Of a stretch of 64,000 bases of DNA, positions 53,075-62,310 are shown in pieces. Location of the stretch: positions 1 to 64,000 of the forward strand of contig NZ_JAFBEX010000022.1 of NCBI RefSeq assembly GCF_016908975.1. The letters run 5' to 3'. This DNA is from Neobacillus cucumis (GTDB lineage Bacteria; Bacillota; Bacilli; Bacillales; Cytobacillaceae). The position numbers and the translations under genes were made by a program. The notes under the pieces were generated by a model, which was given only the letters and a program-made list of their open reading frames with translations, had not been told where the DNA came from and made no database searches. How positions within the stretch are numbered: the first letter of the stretch is position 1; every line of letters begins with the position of its first letter.

Positions 53075-53686
53075 TTATGAACTTTTTCGGACTAGTCCAT
53101 TTTTTAAAAGATTCATCTCTATTTTATAATTAGCCAATGCTTCTTCTTGCGAAAGCTCATTGGCAAACTTTTCAACCACATTTCTTAGTGTAATGGTAAA
53201 AACGATTTGCAAGAGATGAAATAAATCCTTGTGATTAGAGATATTTAAGTTACTCGTATTTAATAAAGATACAAGTTCAAGTAATCTTCCGTTAGATTCT
53301 TGGTCTTTAAAAATTTTTGAAAAAGATAATTCTATTTTATAAGTCATATTTAAGAATGCATTTTTGAGAAAATGAACATCCTCTTCTTCCATAATGATGT
53401 GTTGATAAAACTCAATCATGGTAGTAAATAAATCGCCATTATATTTTTCTAGCAGAACACCAAATTTATTTCTTATACTTTTAACCAATTCATTTAATAG
53501 AAAAAAGAAGGCATCTTCTTTATCGTCAAAATATTGATAAAAGCTTCCACGCGGAATATTCGCTGATTTGATGATATTTGAAATTGATGCATCATATAGC
53601 GGAACTCTTGAAAATTCTTTTTTCATTGCCACAATTAGTGTCTGTTTTTTTTCATCAGGTAGATTTATAAAAGTGACTTTGGGCAA
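53075..53686 (-). CDS. TetR/AcrR family transcriptional regulator
   Basis: A 203-aa repressor-like protein. The HTH is in YDASISNIIKSANIPRGSFY, then QYFDDKEDAFFFLLNEL. The C-terminal ligand domain is not recognised. TTG at 53686 follows GGGGAG by 6 nt. It is the first gene of tetR-ftsH. Two TGACA-N3-TGTCA palindromes lie 35 and 66 bp upstream, so it probably represses itself and ftsH, and perhaps the divergent symporter pair. Confidence 0.85.
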   Translation of the reverse strand: MPKVTFINLPDEKKQTLIVAMKKEFSRVPLYDASISNIIKSANIPRGSFYQYFDDKEDAFFFLLNELVKSIRNKFGVLLEKYNGDLFTTMIEFYQHIIMEEEDVHFLKNAFLNMTYKIELSFSKIFKDQESNGRLLELVSLLNTSNLNISNHKDLFHLLQIVFTITLRNVVEKFANELSQEEALANYKIEMNLLKNGLVRKSS

Positions 53687-53720
53687 TGGGAACTCCCCCA
53701 ATTCTAACTAATATATTTTA

Positions 53721-53733
53721 TGACATACTGTCA
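53721..53733. promoter_or_regulatory. TetR operator 1
   Basis: TGACATACTGTCA, perfect TGACA/TGTCA palindrome. The core is identical to the second site. Confidence 0.75.
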
Positions 53734-53751
53734 TTATGAATACATTCTAGA

Positions 53752-53764
53752 TGACACGCTGTCA
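53752..53764. promoter_or_regulatory. TetR operator 2
   Basis: TGACACGCTGTCA, perfect TGACA/TGTCA palindrome, 31 bp centre to centre from operator 1, about three helical turns. Confidence 0.75.
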
Positions 53765-53923
53765 CTTGTCAAAGAAATAGTATTGAACATTATTTATAAT
53801 AAGGAAAAATAAATATTTCAATATAAACGAATTTTATATATTTTCTAAAAATTTGTTGTCTTTATTGAGAATTATTGGTATTATTACTATCGTTAAAAAA
53901 TTATAAATCAGGGGGTTATGAAA

Positions 53924-54127
53924 ATGGGCAAAAAGTCCATCGTTGTTTTACTATCTATTGTGCCATTTATATTGATGCTGGCAGCCATTCCATTTGTTAA
54001 CCGCGTCCAGCCAATTATCTTTGGATTACCCTTTTTGGCGTTTTGGTTATTTTTCGGAATGTTAATAACGCCATTATGTACTTATGCTATTTTTAAATTA
54101 CAAAAAACAGAAAGAAGTGCAGAGTAA
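53924..54127 (+). CDS. DUF3311 family small membrane protein
   Basis: A 67-aa protein with two hydrophobic helices (about 5-27 and 33-58) of the DUF3311 type. Such genes lie before sodium:solute symporters and probably encode a small partner. ATG at 53924 follows GGGGG by 8 nt. Its stop overlaps the next start by one base (TAATG). Confidence 0.8.
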   Translation: MGKKSIVVLLSIVPFILMLAAIPFVNRVQPIIFGLPFLAFWLFFGMLITPLCTYAIFKLQKTERSAE

Positions 54128-55617
54128 TGCAAGGAAATGTTACAGCTTTGTTAATCACAGGAATCATTGTTTTAGGCGTTGTTTTAATTGGATTTTTATC
54201 CGGGCGAGATAAATCAAACAGGAGCTCTGTTGAAGAATGGTCCGTTGGCGGAAGACGATTCGGTACTCTACTTGTCTGGTTCTTAGTCGGTGCAGACCTT
54301 TATACGGCTTATACTTTTTTAGGCTTAACAAGTACCGCTTATACTGGCGGAAGTCTTGCATTCTTTGCCATTCCATATACGATCATTGCGTATTTTATCT
54401 CTTATTTTTTCCTTCCTAAGCTTTGGAAATTTTCAAAAAGTCATAAAATAACCACACTTGCCGATTATGCGAAGGTACGTTTTAATAGTAAGTTTTTATC
54501 CTTCTTAATTGCAGTGGTTGGTGTATTAATGCTTATTCCTTACATAGATTTGCAATTAGCAGGGATTCAAGATACGTTGACGGTTGCCGGAACAGGTTAT
54601 ATTAACGTAAAAGTAGTTGTGATCGTTTCATTTCTTTTAGTTGCTTTATTTACCTTCTTTAGCGGTATAAAAGGACCAACCTATACAGCAGTCATTAAGG
54701 ATGTTTTAGTGTGGGTCGTTATGTTATTCCTTGTGGTTAATCTTCCGATTATGCATTTTGGAAGCTGGGGAGCCATGATTGATAAAGTTGCAACCGATTC
54801 TCCACAGTTATTAACCATCCCGACTACAGGACCAAAAGGGATTCCGTGGTTCTTGACCGCTTCCCTGGTTTCCGGATTAGCATTATTTATGTGGGCTCAT
54901 GCAGCAACTGGTGTCTTTACGGCTAAAAGTGCTGATGCGCTTCGAAAAAACGCTATCTTTTTACCATTATATAATATCGTTTTAATTTTACTGATTTTCC
55001 TTGGTTTCGTAGCCTATCACGTGCTGCCAGCAGGAACAAATCCTAGATTTGCGTTATTAAATTTGATTCAGGTTTCATATGGTGGAACCGTCCAAGGTTT
55101 AGCATATGCTACTATTGCCCTTGCTTCACTGATTCCTTGTTCAATTATGGCGATTGGGGCTTCAAATCTGTTTGCCAATAACATCTACAGAGATTTAATA
55201 AATCCAAAGGTCAAACCTGCAAAATTAACATTGATTACACGCTGTATGGTATTTGTCGTTATTGGATTAGCATTAGTGTTTGGGATGGTATTCCCTTCAG
55301 CACTTGTTTCATTGCAATTGCTAGGGGTATCCGGTATGGTACAAATCTTCCCAGCAATCGTGTTTAGCTTATTTTGGAAAAATCAAACGAAAGAGGCAAC
55401 CATTGCGGGATTATTTGTTGGTTTAGTAGTTACTTTCACAGTCTATGCAACTGGGAAATCCTTTGGTATTTATGAAGGGTTCTGGGGGTTATTGGCTAAT
55501 GTGGTCGTTACTTTTGTCCTTAATCCTATGTTTGTGTCGAAGATCAAGAACAAATCCAATCCTGTGCTAGATCAATTATTTGGTAAGCAAAAAAGCAGTT
55601 TAAGAAAAGGCGCTTAA
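54127..55617 (+). CDS. Sodium:solute symporter family transporter
   Basis: A 496-aa SSS-family protein with about 13 helices. Residues GGRRFGTLLVWFLVGADLYT and LYTAYTFLGL near the N-terminus, and a typical GPTYTAVIKDVLVW in the middle, are present. Substrate is likely a small organic anion such as a monocarboxylate; inferred. Coupled to the DUF3311 gene. Divergent from tetR-ftsH and its operators. Confidence 0.85.
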   Translation: MQGNVTALLITGIIVLGVVLIGFLSGRDKSNRSSVEEWSVGGRRFGTLLVWFLVGADLYTAYTFLGLTSTAYTGGSLAFFAIPYTIIAYFISYFFLPKLWKFSKSHKITTLADYAKVRFNSKFLSFLIAVVGVLMLIPYIDLQLAGIQDTLTVAGTGYINVKVVVIVSFLLVALFTFFSGIKGPTYTAVIKDVLVWVVMLFLVVNLPIMHFGSWGAMIDKVATDSPQLLTIPTTGPKGIPWFLTASLVSGLALFMWAHAATGVFTAKSADALRKNAIFLPLYNIVLILLIFLGFVAYHVLPAGTNPRFALLNLIQVSYGGTVQGLAYATIALASLIPCSIMAIGASNLFANNIYRDLINPKVKPAKLTLITRCMVFVVIGLALVFGMVFPSALVSLQLLGVSGMVQIFPAIVFSLFWKNQTKEATIAGLFVGLVVTFTVYATGKSFGIYEGFWGLLANVVVTFVLNPMFVSKIKNKSNPVLDQLFGKQKSSLRKGA

Positions 55618-55622
55618 AATTT

Positions 55623-55670
55623 AAAAAGACCTATTCTTCTATTTTAATAGATAGAGGAGTAGGTCTTTTT
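55623..55670 (+). terminator. Terminator of the symporter gene
   Basis: AAAAAGACCTA pairs with TAGGTCTTTTT, with inner CTTCTAT/ATAGA pairing. T5 follows. Confidence 0.8.
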
Positions 55671-55689
55671 ATACTTTGTTATGGCCTGT

Positions 55690-55945
55690 CATTGCCCAAG
55701 CAGAATTGAAATGGTTCAGCTTGTCCATGAACCTGTCTTTCATTGCCCGAGTGAAGGTTAAATTGATTCAGATTGTCCATGAACCTGCCTTTCATTGCCC
55801 GAGTGAAGGTTAAAATGATTCAGCTTGTCCATGAACCCGCCTTTCATTGCCCGTGCGAAGGTGAAAATGGTTCAAGTTGGCCATGAACCCGCCTTTCATT
55901 GCCCGAACGAAGTTCAAAATGGTTCAGCTTGTCCATGAAACATAT
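55690..55945. repeat. Tandem array B: five units of 52 bp
   Basis: CATTGCCC starts at 55690, 55741, 55793, 55845 and 55897, so steps are 51, 52, 52 and 52. The unit has the same length as array A, and its reverse complement is about 73% identical by my hand alignment to an array A unit (CATTGCCCGAGYGAAGGTYAAA shared at the start). ATGAA and TTCAT form a small stem in each unit. Confidence 0.9.
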
Positions 55946-55999
55946 TTGAGAACATTTATAACAAGCATAGTATCAGGGTTGTTCTAGAACCATTCATGC

Positions 56000-56198
56000 G
56001 TACACCACTCTCTGATTTTTGGTATGATTTGTCCGCATGGGCCCTTCATGTGGACACGATCCTCTGATTTTCACTCTGTTTTGTCCGCATGAGGTCTTCA
56101 TGAGGACACCACTCTCTGATTTTCGGTATGATTTGTCCGCATAGGCCCTTCATATGGACATAATACTCTGATTTTCAGTTTATTTTGTCCACATGAAC
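56000..56198. repeat. Tandem array C: four units of 52 bp, different sequence
   Basis: CTCTGATTTT starts at 56010, 56062, 56114 and 56166, exactly 52 bp apart each time. Units also contain GTCCGCATG..CATGTGGAC, a 9-bp stem with one GU pair around a 7-nt loop. The sequence is unrelated to arrays A and B by eye but the period is the same. Arrays B and C fill the 617-nt gap between the convergent symporter and oxidase genes. Confidence 0.9.
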
Positions 56199-56234
56199 CA
56201 GTGATGCCAAAAAGAATTCACATTAATACTCCAC

Positions 56235-57350
56235 TTACCCAATTGCCCCGGCTACATCATAAAGACTAAAATCGATCTCAGTTGCCTCTCCAATAACATG
56301 CTTAGCAAGCTCAGCACCTATGAATGGTCCACTTGTTAAGCCGGATGCACCCAGACCGTTTGCCACAAAAACTCCTTCATAATGTGGCAAGGCACCGACT
56401 ACTGGCAAAAAACCAGGTGTAAAAGGACGAAACCCTACACGCGTCTCCATGTATGTACCATTCGAAAGCCCTGGGGCTACCTCGATGGCCTTATTTAAAA
56501 TTTCTTGAATTCCCCCGATGGTTACTCGATGATCAAACCCTGCCTCATTTTCATGGGTAGAACCAATAACCACTCGACCATTTTCAAACGTAAGGATATA
56601 TTGATTGGTGACCGGCATTACCACTGGCCATGAGGACGTATCCACATTAGGCAATTCGAGATGAACGATTTGCGCCTTTTGCGGCTTTACTAAAAACTCA
56701 ACCCCTAACGGCTGAAATAGCTCATTTGACCAAGCCCCTCCCGTTACAATGACCTGGTTGGCTGCTAAAAATGTCCCCTCAAGGTTTACCCCAACAACAA
56801 GTTTTCCTTCAGAAACCAACGAGGCATTTCCTCTCATATATTTAGCCCCATTTTTTTGAGCACCACGAATCAAGGCATCACGTAATGAGCGACCATCAAC
56901 CCGTGCACCTCCACTGACATGAACGGAACCAAAGTCACCAGAAAGCGGCGGAAATAAGCTCTTTGTTTCTGATGGAGTTAAAATTGTTATTTCCCCAATT
57001 TCAGGAGCATCCTCCCGGCGTTTCCCTGCCCGCTCTGCCATCTGTTCTAGCTTTGCAGGATCAGTATGGAGGCTAATCGCGCCAACACGTTTATAGCCGG
57101 TATCTGTTTCACCATCCGCCTCCAACTGTGCAATTAACTCGGGATAATAACGGGCACCGCCTTTTGCCAGCTGATACCAGGCTTTATTTCGTCGCTGTGA
57201 AAGCCATGGACATACGATACCAGCTGCAGCATCAGTGGCTTGACCAGTATTATGCCGGTCTATTAAAATAACCTCTACACCAAACTTGGCAAGATGATAA
57301 GCGGTCGAAGCCCCAACAATTCCCGCTCCAATGATAATAACATTTTGCAT
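56235..57350 (-). CDS. FAD-dependent D-amino-acid oxidase-like protein
   Basis: A 371-aa flavoprotein of the DAO/DadA group. FAD fold is VIIIGAGIVGASTAYHLA, with Asp in ILIDRH; then AAAGIVCPWLSQRRNK. The C-terminal part has GFRPFTPGFLPVVGALPHYE and ANGLGASGLTSGPFIG. It probably oxidises a small amine or amino acid. No partner genes are adjacent, so the substrate is open. Confidence 0.85.
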   Translation of the reverse strand: MQNVIIIGAGIVGASTAYHLAKFGVEVILIDRHNTGQATDAAAGIVCPWLSQRRNKAWYQLAKGGARYYPELIAQLEADGETDTGYKRVGAISLHTDPAKLEQMAERAGKRREDAPEIGEITILTPSETKSLFPPLSGDFGSVHVSGGARVDGRSLRDALIRGAQKNGAKYMRGNASLVSEGKLVVGVNLEGTFLAANQVIVTGGAWSNELFQPLGVEFLVKPQKAQIVHLELPNVDTSSWPVVMPVTNQYILTFENGRVVIGSTHENEAGFDHRVTIGGIQEILNKAIEVAPGLSNGTYMETRVGFRPFTPGFLPVVGALPHYEGVFVANGLGASGLTSGPFIGAELAKHVIGEATEIDFSLYDVAGAIG

Positions 57351-57439
57351 ATAACACCTTTTCTATGTAAATTTTTAAATATGATTTTAATATCCAAAAT
57401 TATAACATGAAAGTGTTCCTAAGATTAAAATACCTGACA

Positions 57440-58012
57440 TCAATTAGGTTTTGCTATCAGTGAAGTAATCATTCCGATGATAAAGATCGATAGGCATGAA
57501 TAAAGAACTGCGGACAACCCTATGATTTGTAATGCAGCTAAGGCAATCAAACCATCGATTATTAAAATAACCATCCCGATATTTAATGAAAAAGCTTCTG
57601 ATAATAAGCTGGCTAATAAATCCGTCCCGCCTGTGCTTGTCTCGTATCGAAGCATGATTCCAACTCCTAAACCGATGATGATCCCCCCTAAAAGCACACT
57701 GGTAAAGATAGGTAGCAAGAATTGGTTACTTAAAGGTTCTAACCAATCTATACTAATAGAAACAATAACTAAACCTAGAAAGCTATTATAAAAAAAGATG
57801 GGTCTGTAAATCCATGTATAAATACACAAAGGAATGCTTAAAAGGAATAATGCTAAACCCGTCGGAAAGCCAGTATAATAATGAAGTACAAGAGCGATTC
57901 CGGTAATGCCACCATCAAGTAAATGATGCGGTATTAAAAAACCGTTTAAACCTATACTCAATAGTAAGCTTCCTATAATGACAGCAAAGACTTTCTGAAA
58001 GATATCAATCAC
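57440..58012 (-). CDS. YitT family membrane protein, short form
   Basis: A 190-aa membrane protein with about five or six helices. LNGFLIPHHLLDGGITGIAL and YETSTGGTDLLASLL are the YitT hallmarks. Usual Bacillus YitT proteins are about 280 aa with a C-terminal DUF2179 domain. Here that domain is missing, but the C-terminus looks natural. Function unknown. Confidence 0.82.
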   Translation of the reverse strand: MIDIFQKVFAVIIGSLLLSIGLNGFLIPHHLLDGGITGIALVLHYYTGFPTGLALFLLSIPLCIYTWIYRPIFFYNSFLGLVIVSISIDWLEPLSNQFLLPIFTSVLLGGIIIGLGVGIMLRYETSTGGTDLLASLLSEAFSLNIGMVILIIDGLIALAALQIIGLSAVLYSCLSIFIIGMITSLIAKPN

Positions 58013-58088
58013 CTTTTATTGTTTTTTATCTCATTATATGTCCAAGCATTCTAATTAGAATGAGATCATTTTTTCACATAAAAAAGAA

Positions 58089-58132
58089 GTGCCTGTCCCA
58101 CTTTCATTAAAAGTAGTGGAACAGGCACTTTG
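58089..58132 (-). terminator. Terminator of queCDE
   Basis: AAGTGCCTGTCCCAC pairs with GTGGAACAGGCACTT (one mismatch). T-rich sequence follows on the minus strand. Confidence 0.85.
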
Positions 58133-58143
58133 CCTATTAATGG

Positions 58144-58872
58144 TTAAACCCCTCTTTTATTTCCCCATAAAAAAGTATGCAATTGAGGGAGCACTTTAAC
58201 GTTGTTAAGGTCAGGATCGAGCATTACTTTATCAATGAGCTGCTCATATTGATTTAACAAATGTAACAGCAATTTCTGGTTATCCCCAGTCGTAATATCA
58301 TTATTTCCTACCTGTACAAAAAACGGAACATCAGGGTAGCGGAGATGAATATTTTTGGCATATTGATAATCGGCATCGTCAAATACAACGACCTTTAAGC
58401 TGACATTCCCAGATTGATTATTTTCTTTTAGATTATCAATAATTAGATCTAGCACTTGGAAATCAGTTTGCATAGAAGAACTAGGCGGCTTCGGTGAAAT
58501 CGTTAATTCATCAATCTTATAAAACCAATCCTGCCACTTGCTTCCTTGAGTTTCCAATCCTATTTTCACATGATGATCTTTTAAAATATCAATCAATGAA
58601 TCTAAATTTTTTAATAAAGCAGGATTTCCACCAGAAATGGTGACAAAAGAAAAATTCTCGCCACCAATTTGTTTTAGTTCATGCAAAATCTCTTCAGCTT
58701 CCATCATTCGGATATCATTTTTTCCAGTGCCATCCCATGTAAAAGCAGAATCACACCAACTGCAGGAATAATCGCAGCCCGCGGTTCTGACAAACATTGT
58801 TTTTTGACCGATAACCATCCCTTCACCTTGAATGGTCGGTCCGAAAATTTCCATTACGGGAATTTTACTCAT
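58144..58872 (-). CDS. queE: QueE, 7-carboxy-7-deazaguanine synthase
   Basis: A 242-aa radical SAM enzyme making 7-carboxy-7-deazaguanine. The cluster motif is CDYSCSWC (CX3CX2C). EIFGPTIQGEGMVIGQKTMF precedes it, and TISGGNPALL follows. ATG at 58872 follows GGGAGTGG and overlaps the end of queD by 8 nt. Third gene of queC-queD-queE. Confidence 0.94.
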   Translation of the reverse strand: MSKIPVMEIFGPTIQGEGMVIGQKTMFVRTAGCDYSCSWCDSAFTWDGTGKNDIRMMEAEEILHELKQIGGENFSFVTISGGNPALLKNLDSLIDILKDHHVKIGLETQGSKWQDWFYKIDELTISPKPPSSSMQTDFQVLDLIIDNLKENNQSGNVSLKVVVFDDADYQYAKNIHLRYPDVPFFVQVGNNDITTGDNQKLLLHLLNQYEQLIDKVMLDPDLNNVKVLPQLHTFLWGNKRGV

Positions 58873-59341
58873 TTTCCATCCACTCCCGTCTAGCTTCTGA
58901 ATAACTTGTTGGGGTTTCGAATAAACGGACAAACTCCATCCTTGCCCCTTTATACTCTTCCTGTTTATCTTTTAATGCATCAGACATTTTTTCGTAAATC
59001 CAAACCACCATGTTTTCTGCCGTGGTATTCATTGGCGGCAGAGTCTCATTGAGATAGCGATGGTCAAGGTAAATTTCAATTTCCTTTTTCCAGATTTCTT
59101 TAATATCACCGAAATCCATCATAAGACCACGGTCATCGACAAAACCGCTAATACCAAAAATAACTTTATAGGTATGACCATGAAGATTTTTGCATTTCCC
59201 TTCATAGTTATGCAAATGATGTGCGGCATCAAAGGTGAATTCTTTGCTTACTAAGACTCTTTTATGATGGTATTTTAATTGATTAGGTTGAATGTCTTCG
59301 TTTATTTTTTGAAGTTTATCGACAATGTGGAATCCGTACAT
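58865..59341 (-). CDS. queD: QueD, 6-carboxy-tetrahydropterin synthase
   Basis: A 158-aa enzyme of the pterin-synthase fold. Zinc His are in FDAAHHLHNYEG and NLHGHTYKV, with the Cys of GKCKNLHGH. It makes the QueE substrate from dihydroneopterin triphosphate. ATG at 59341 follows AGAGGCG at 11 nt. It is 7 nt after queC. Confidence 0.93.
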   Translation of the reverse strand: MYGFHIVDKLQKINEDIQPNQLKYHHKRVLVSKEFTFDAAHHLHNYEGKCKNLHGHTYKVIFGISGFVDDRGLMMDFGDIKEIWKKEIEIYLDHRYLNETLPPMNTTAENMVVWIYEKMSDALKDKQEEYKGARMEFVRLFETPTSYSEARREWMENE

Positions 59342-59348
59342 GTAATGA

Positions 59349-60008
59349 TCACGCCTCTCTAGTTGACAAGTATTTCTCAAGGCCTTTTTTCCTTAATTGA
59401 CAAGAAGGACATTCACCACAGCCGTCGGCAATAATTCCGTTATAGCAAGTTAAGGTTTTTTCACGTACAAATTCTAAGGCATCCAGTTCATCTGCCAGCT
59501 GCCAAGTTTCTGCCTTATCCAGCCACATTAACGGTGTATGAATGACAAACTCCTTATCCATCGACAGGTTTAAGGTGACATTTAGTGATTTAATAAAGAT
59601 ATCACGGCAATCTGGGTATCCACTAAAGTCAGTTTCACAAACACCAGTAACAAGGTGCTTTGCCCCAACTTGACTCGCTAAGACTCCAGCAAATGAGATA
59701 AATAACAGATTCCGACCAGGAACAAAGGTCGATGGCAGCTCACCATCTACACCTTCTTTTACCTCAATGTCATCTCGTGTTAAGGCGTTCGGAGCTAATT
59801 GGTTTAAGAGTGACATATCTAGAATATGGTGCCTGACACCAAGTTCATTTGCTATATTTTTAGCACATTCAATTTCTAAAGCATGCCTTTGATTATAATC
59901 AAATGTGACTACTTCTACTTCTTTAAATTGTTTGAGGGCCCAAAACAAACAGGTGGTGCTATCTTGCCCGCCACTAAATACTACGACTGCTTTTTCATCC
60001 TTTAACAT
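59349..60008 (-). CDS. queC: QueC, 7-cyano-7-deazaguanine synthase
   Basis: A 219-aa ATP-dependent enzyme making preQ0. The P-loop is VVFSGGQDSTTCLFW; the zinc cysteines are in TCYNG and DGCGECPSCQLRK. First gene of queCDE, under a preQ1 riboswitch. A queF reductase is not in the window. Confidence 0.95.
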   Translation of the reverse strand: MLKDEKAVVVFSGGQDSTTCLFWALKQFKEVEVVTFDYNQRHALEIECAKNIANELGVRHHILDMSLLNQLAPNALTRDDIEVKEGVDGELPSTFVPGRNLLFISFAGVLASQVGAKHLVTGVCETDFSGYPDCRDIFIKSLNVTLNLSMDKEFVIHTPLMWLDKAETWQLADELDALEFVREKTLTCYNGIIADGCGECPSCQLRKKGLEKYLSTREA

Positions 60009-60029
60009 AATAGGAATCTCCTTTCAAAA

Positions 60030-60100
60030 GAAAAAACAACACCCCAAGATAGAAGTGCTGCTTCATCTTAGTTTTTTTAACGAGGGGGACTAGAACCTCT
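60030..60100 (-). ncRNA. PreQ1-I riboswitch upstream of queC
   Basis: On the minus strand AGAGGTTCTAG, CCCCCTC and AAAAAACTAAG (60067-60100) match the small preQ1-I aptamer. An AAGATGAAG/CTTCTATCTT hairpin and a T-rich run follow before queC, a plausible expression platform. PreQ1 binding should lower queCDE expression. Confidence 0.9.
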
Positions 60101-60153
60101 TCTATAAAAATTCAATACTAAAAATTATATCATAAAAACATTACAAAGGGTAC

Positions 60154-61092
60154 CTATTTTATATGTTTTTTCAATTCGACCAGATCAAATTTAGCCGGCA
60201 AGGAACCAACTTGCGTTGTGGCTACCGCTCCCACTTGATTGGCGAACTGGAGATACGCAGTTAAATCCGTTTGGTCAACTGGTTTCCCTTTGTCGTGAAA
60301 GCGATACAGAAGTGCGGCCATAAAGGCATCACCTGCCCCATTGGTATCAACAGCATTTACTGATGGAGCGGGTACGAAAACCTTGTGTCCATTCCCAATC
60401 GCATAAGCACCTTTCCCTCCCATTGTAACAAACAGGAAAGGGATCTTCCATATGGATAATTTTTCTAAGCCGATCTCTAACGAATCCGTTTCCGTTAAAA
60501 AAGATAACTCATCCTCAGCGATTTTAACAATATCGGCTTTTTTTAGAAAAGAGGTAATGGTTTGACGGCATTGTTCTTCACTTTCCCATCGTTGCAAGCG
60601 AATGTTCGTATCGAAGGCTATGACATTACCGAATTCCTTGGCATACTTTAAGGAAGTTTCAGTGGTCTCTTTTGCTTTGGGATGAAAAAGGGTTCCCGAA
60701 CCAAAATAAAAAAACTTTGACTTCTCAAACACTTCTTTTCTAATTTCATTTGCGGTTAAGACTTCATCTGGCGTTTCATTTATATAGGAGTGAAAAAATC
60801 GCTCTCCGTTTTCCTTTGTATGAACATAAACTCCGCAAATTTTTTTACTGGAAGTGTGAACTGCATATTGGGTGTTGATGCCTTCTTTTATTAATTGTTT
60901 TTTAACAAACTGGCTTGTATCATCTTCCCCTAATTTACATAAGTAGTATGTAGGAATTCCGAACCGGCTTGTTCCTACTGCAACGTTTACAGTTGCACCT
61001 CCTAAAAGCGGCTGAAAATGCGTGTTGGTATTGTCGACTGGAATATAGTCAACAAAAGGTTCGCCTAATGATATGACTCCTTGTTTTTCCAA
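60154..61092 (-). CDS. PfkB family sugar kinase (fructokinase-like)
   Basis: A 312-aa kinase of the ribokinase fold. ISLGEPFVDYIPVD starts it, then LLGGATVNVAVGTSRFG, and the catalytic motif VDTNGAGDAFMAALL near the C-terminus, in which NGAGDAF replaces TGAGDSF. The substrate is probably fructose or a sugar acid. TTG at 61092 follows AAAGGAG by 7 nt. Confidence 0.85.
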   Translation of the reverse strand: MEKQGVISLGEPFVDYIPVDNTNTHFQPLLGGATVNVAVGTSRFGIPTYYLCKLGEDDTSQFVKKQLIKEGINTQYAVHTSSKKICGVYVHTKENGERFFHSYINETPDEVLTANEIRKEVFEKSKFFYFGSGTLFHPKAKETTETSLKYAKEFGNVIAFDTNIRLQRWESEEQCRQTITSFLKKADIVKIAEDELSFLTETDSLEIGLEKLSIWKIPFLFVTMGGKGAYAIGNGHKVFVPAPSVNAVDTNGAGDAFMAALLYRFHDKGKPVDQTDLTAYLQFANQVGAVATTQVGSLPAKFDLVELKKHIK

Positions 61093-61122
61093 AATAAATC
61101 TCCTTTGAACCATTTCCTTATT

Positions 61123-62310
61123 CTATTGATCCGCAAATTCTCTAGCAATTCTCTCAAACGCTTCTTTAATCATTGGACGAGGAGATGGGATACAAATTCT
61201 TTGATAGTTGAGTCCCTCTTCGCCAAACATTTTTCCATCTTCAAGAATGACATTTGCTTTATTATAAATACGGTCATGAACCTCTTCAGGGGTTAAACCG
61301 TACCCGCTAAAGTCCATCCACATAATATACGTTCCCTCAGGGATTCTTACCTTCACTTTTGGCATATGTTTCGCTAAAAACTGGGCCACCCATTCCATTG
61401 TCCCATCAATATACTCCTTAAGCTGCTCAAGCCATTCTTCACCATCATGGTAGACAGAAATCAAGGCAGACACTGTGAACGGGGAAGGTAAATGGTTGCC
61501 CATCACATGAGTGAAAGTTTTTCGATGTTTAGGGTTTGAAATAATAGCATTGGTACAATGAAGCCCCGCAAGATTAAATGTTTTGTTAATCGCTGTAAAT
61601 GAAATAATATGGTCGGCATTCTCCGCTACTTTTGCAATTGGTGTAAAAGTTTGATTCCGCCTGATTAAATCACCGTGAATCTCGTCTGCAACAATCAGAA
61701 CGTTATTCCGTGCACAAATATCGGATAATTGCTGAAGTTCTTCCTTAGTAAAGATTCTTCCTGTTGGATTATGAGGATTACATAAAATGAACATTTTTGT
61801 GTTTTCGTTTTTTGCTTTTTCCTCAAAATCCACAAAATCAATATGATAATAGCCCTCTTCATCGCATTTAAGGGCGTTATTTAAGAGTTCCCTACCGTTA
61901 GCTTTAATTACAGCAGAAAACGGAGGATAGACAGGACGTTGAATAATAACCCCTTCTCCAGGATTGGTAAATGCTCTAACCGCGATGTTTAATGCATGGA
62001 CAGTCCCAGGACTATAGATAATCTCTTCCTTCTTGATGTCCCAATCATGTCTCTTTTTAAACCAATGTTGAATTGCTTCAAAATATTCATTCGGAAAAAT
62101 GGAATATCCGAAAATTCGATGATCAACCGTCTTATGTAAGGCATCTATCAAGGCTTGAGGCACAGGTAAATCCATATCTGCTGTAAATAACGGAATGGTT
62201 TCTTCATCGTATCTGTCCGTAAGCCCCATCTTTTTAATCAAGTCCCCGCCATCCCATTTGATGGAATAAGTCCCTCTTCGATTCACAATTTCATCAAAAT
62301 TATATTTCAT
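61123..62310 (-). CDS. patB: PatB/MalY-type PLP aminotransferase, C-S lyase
   Basis: A 395-aa fold-type I PLP enzyme. NPHNPTGR is at about 178-185, Asp209 in VADEIHGDL, and Lys243 in SFTAINKTFNLAGLH. The TADMDLPVP N-terminus is typical of MalY/PatB. It likely cleaves cystathionine or similar C-S bonds. It is 30 nt upstream of the PfkB kinase gene and may share its transcript. Confidence 0.88.
   Translation of the reverse strand: MKYNFDEIVNRRGTYSIKWDGGDLIKKMGLTDRYDEETIPLFTADMDLPVPQALIDALHKTVDHRIFGYSIFPNEYFEAIQHWFKKRHDWDIKKEEIIYSPGTVHALNIAVRAFTNPGEGVIIQRPVYPPFSAVIKANGRELLNNALKCDEEGYYHIDFVDFEEKAKNENTKMFILCNPHNPTGRIFTKEELQQLSDICARNNVLIVADEIHGDLIRRNQTFTPIAKVAENADHIISFTAINKTFNLAGLHCTNAIISNPKHRKTFTHVMGNHLPSPFTVSALISVYHDGEEWLEQLKEYIDGTMEWVAQFLAKHMPKVKVRIPEGTYIMWMDFSGYGLTPEEVHDRIYNKANVILEDGKMFGEEGLNYQRICIPSPRPMIKEAFERIAREFADQ

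Noticed and set aside
59824..59841. GGTGCCTGACACC motif as a repeat copy
   Set aside because: It lies inside queC and encodes the normally conserved GVRHH segment, so it is probably coincidence.
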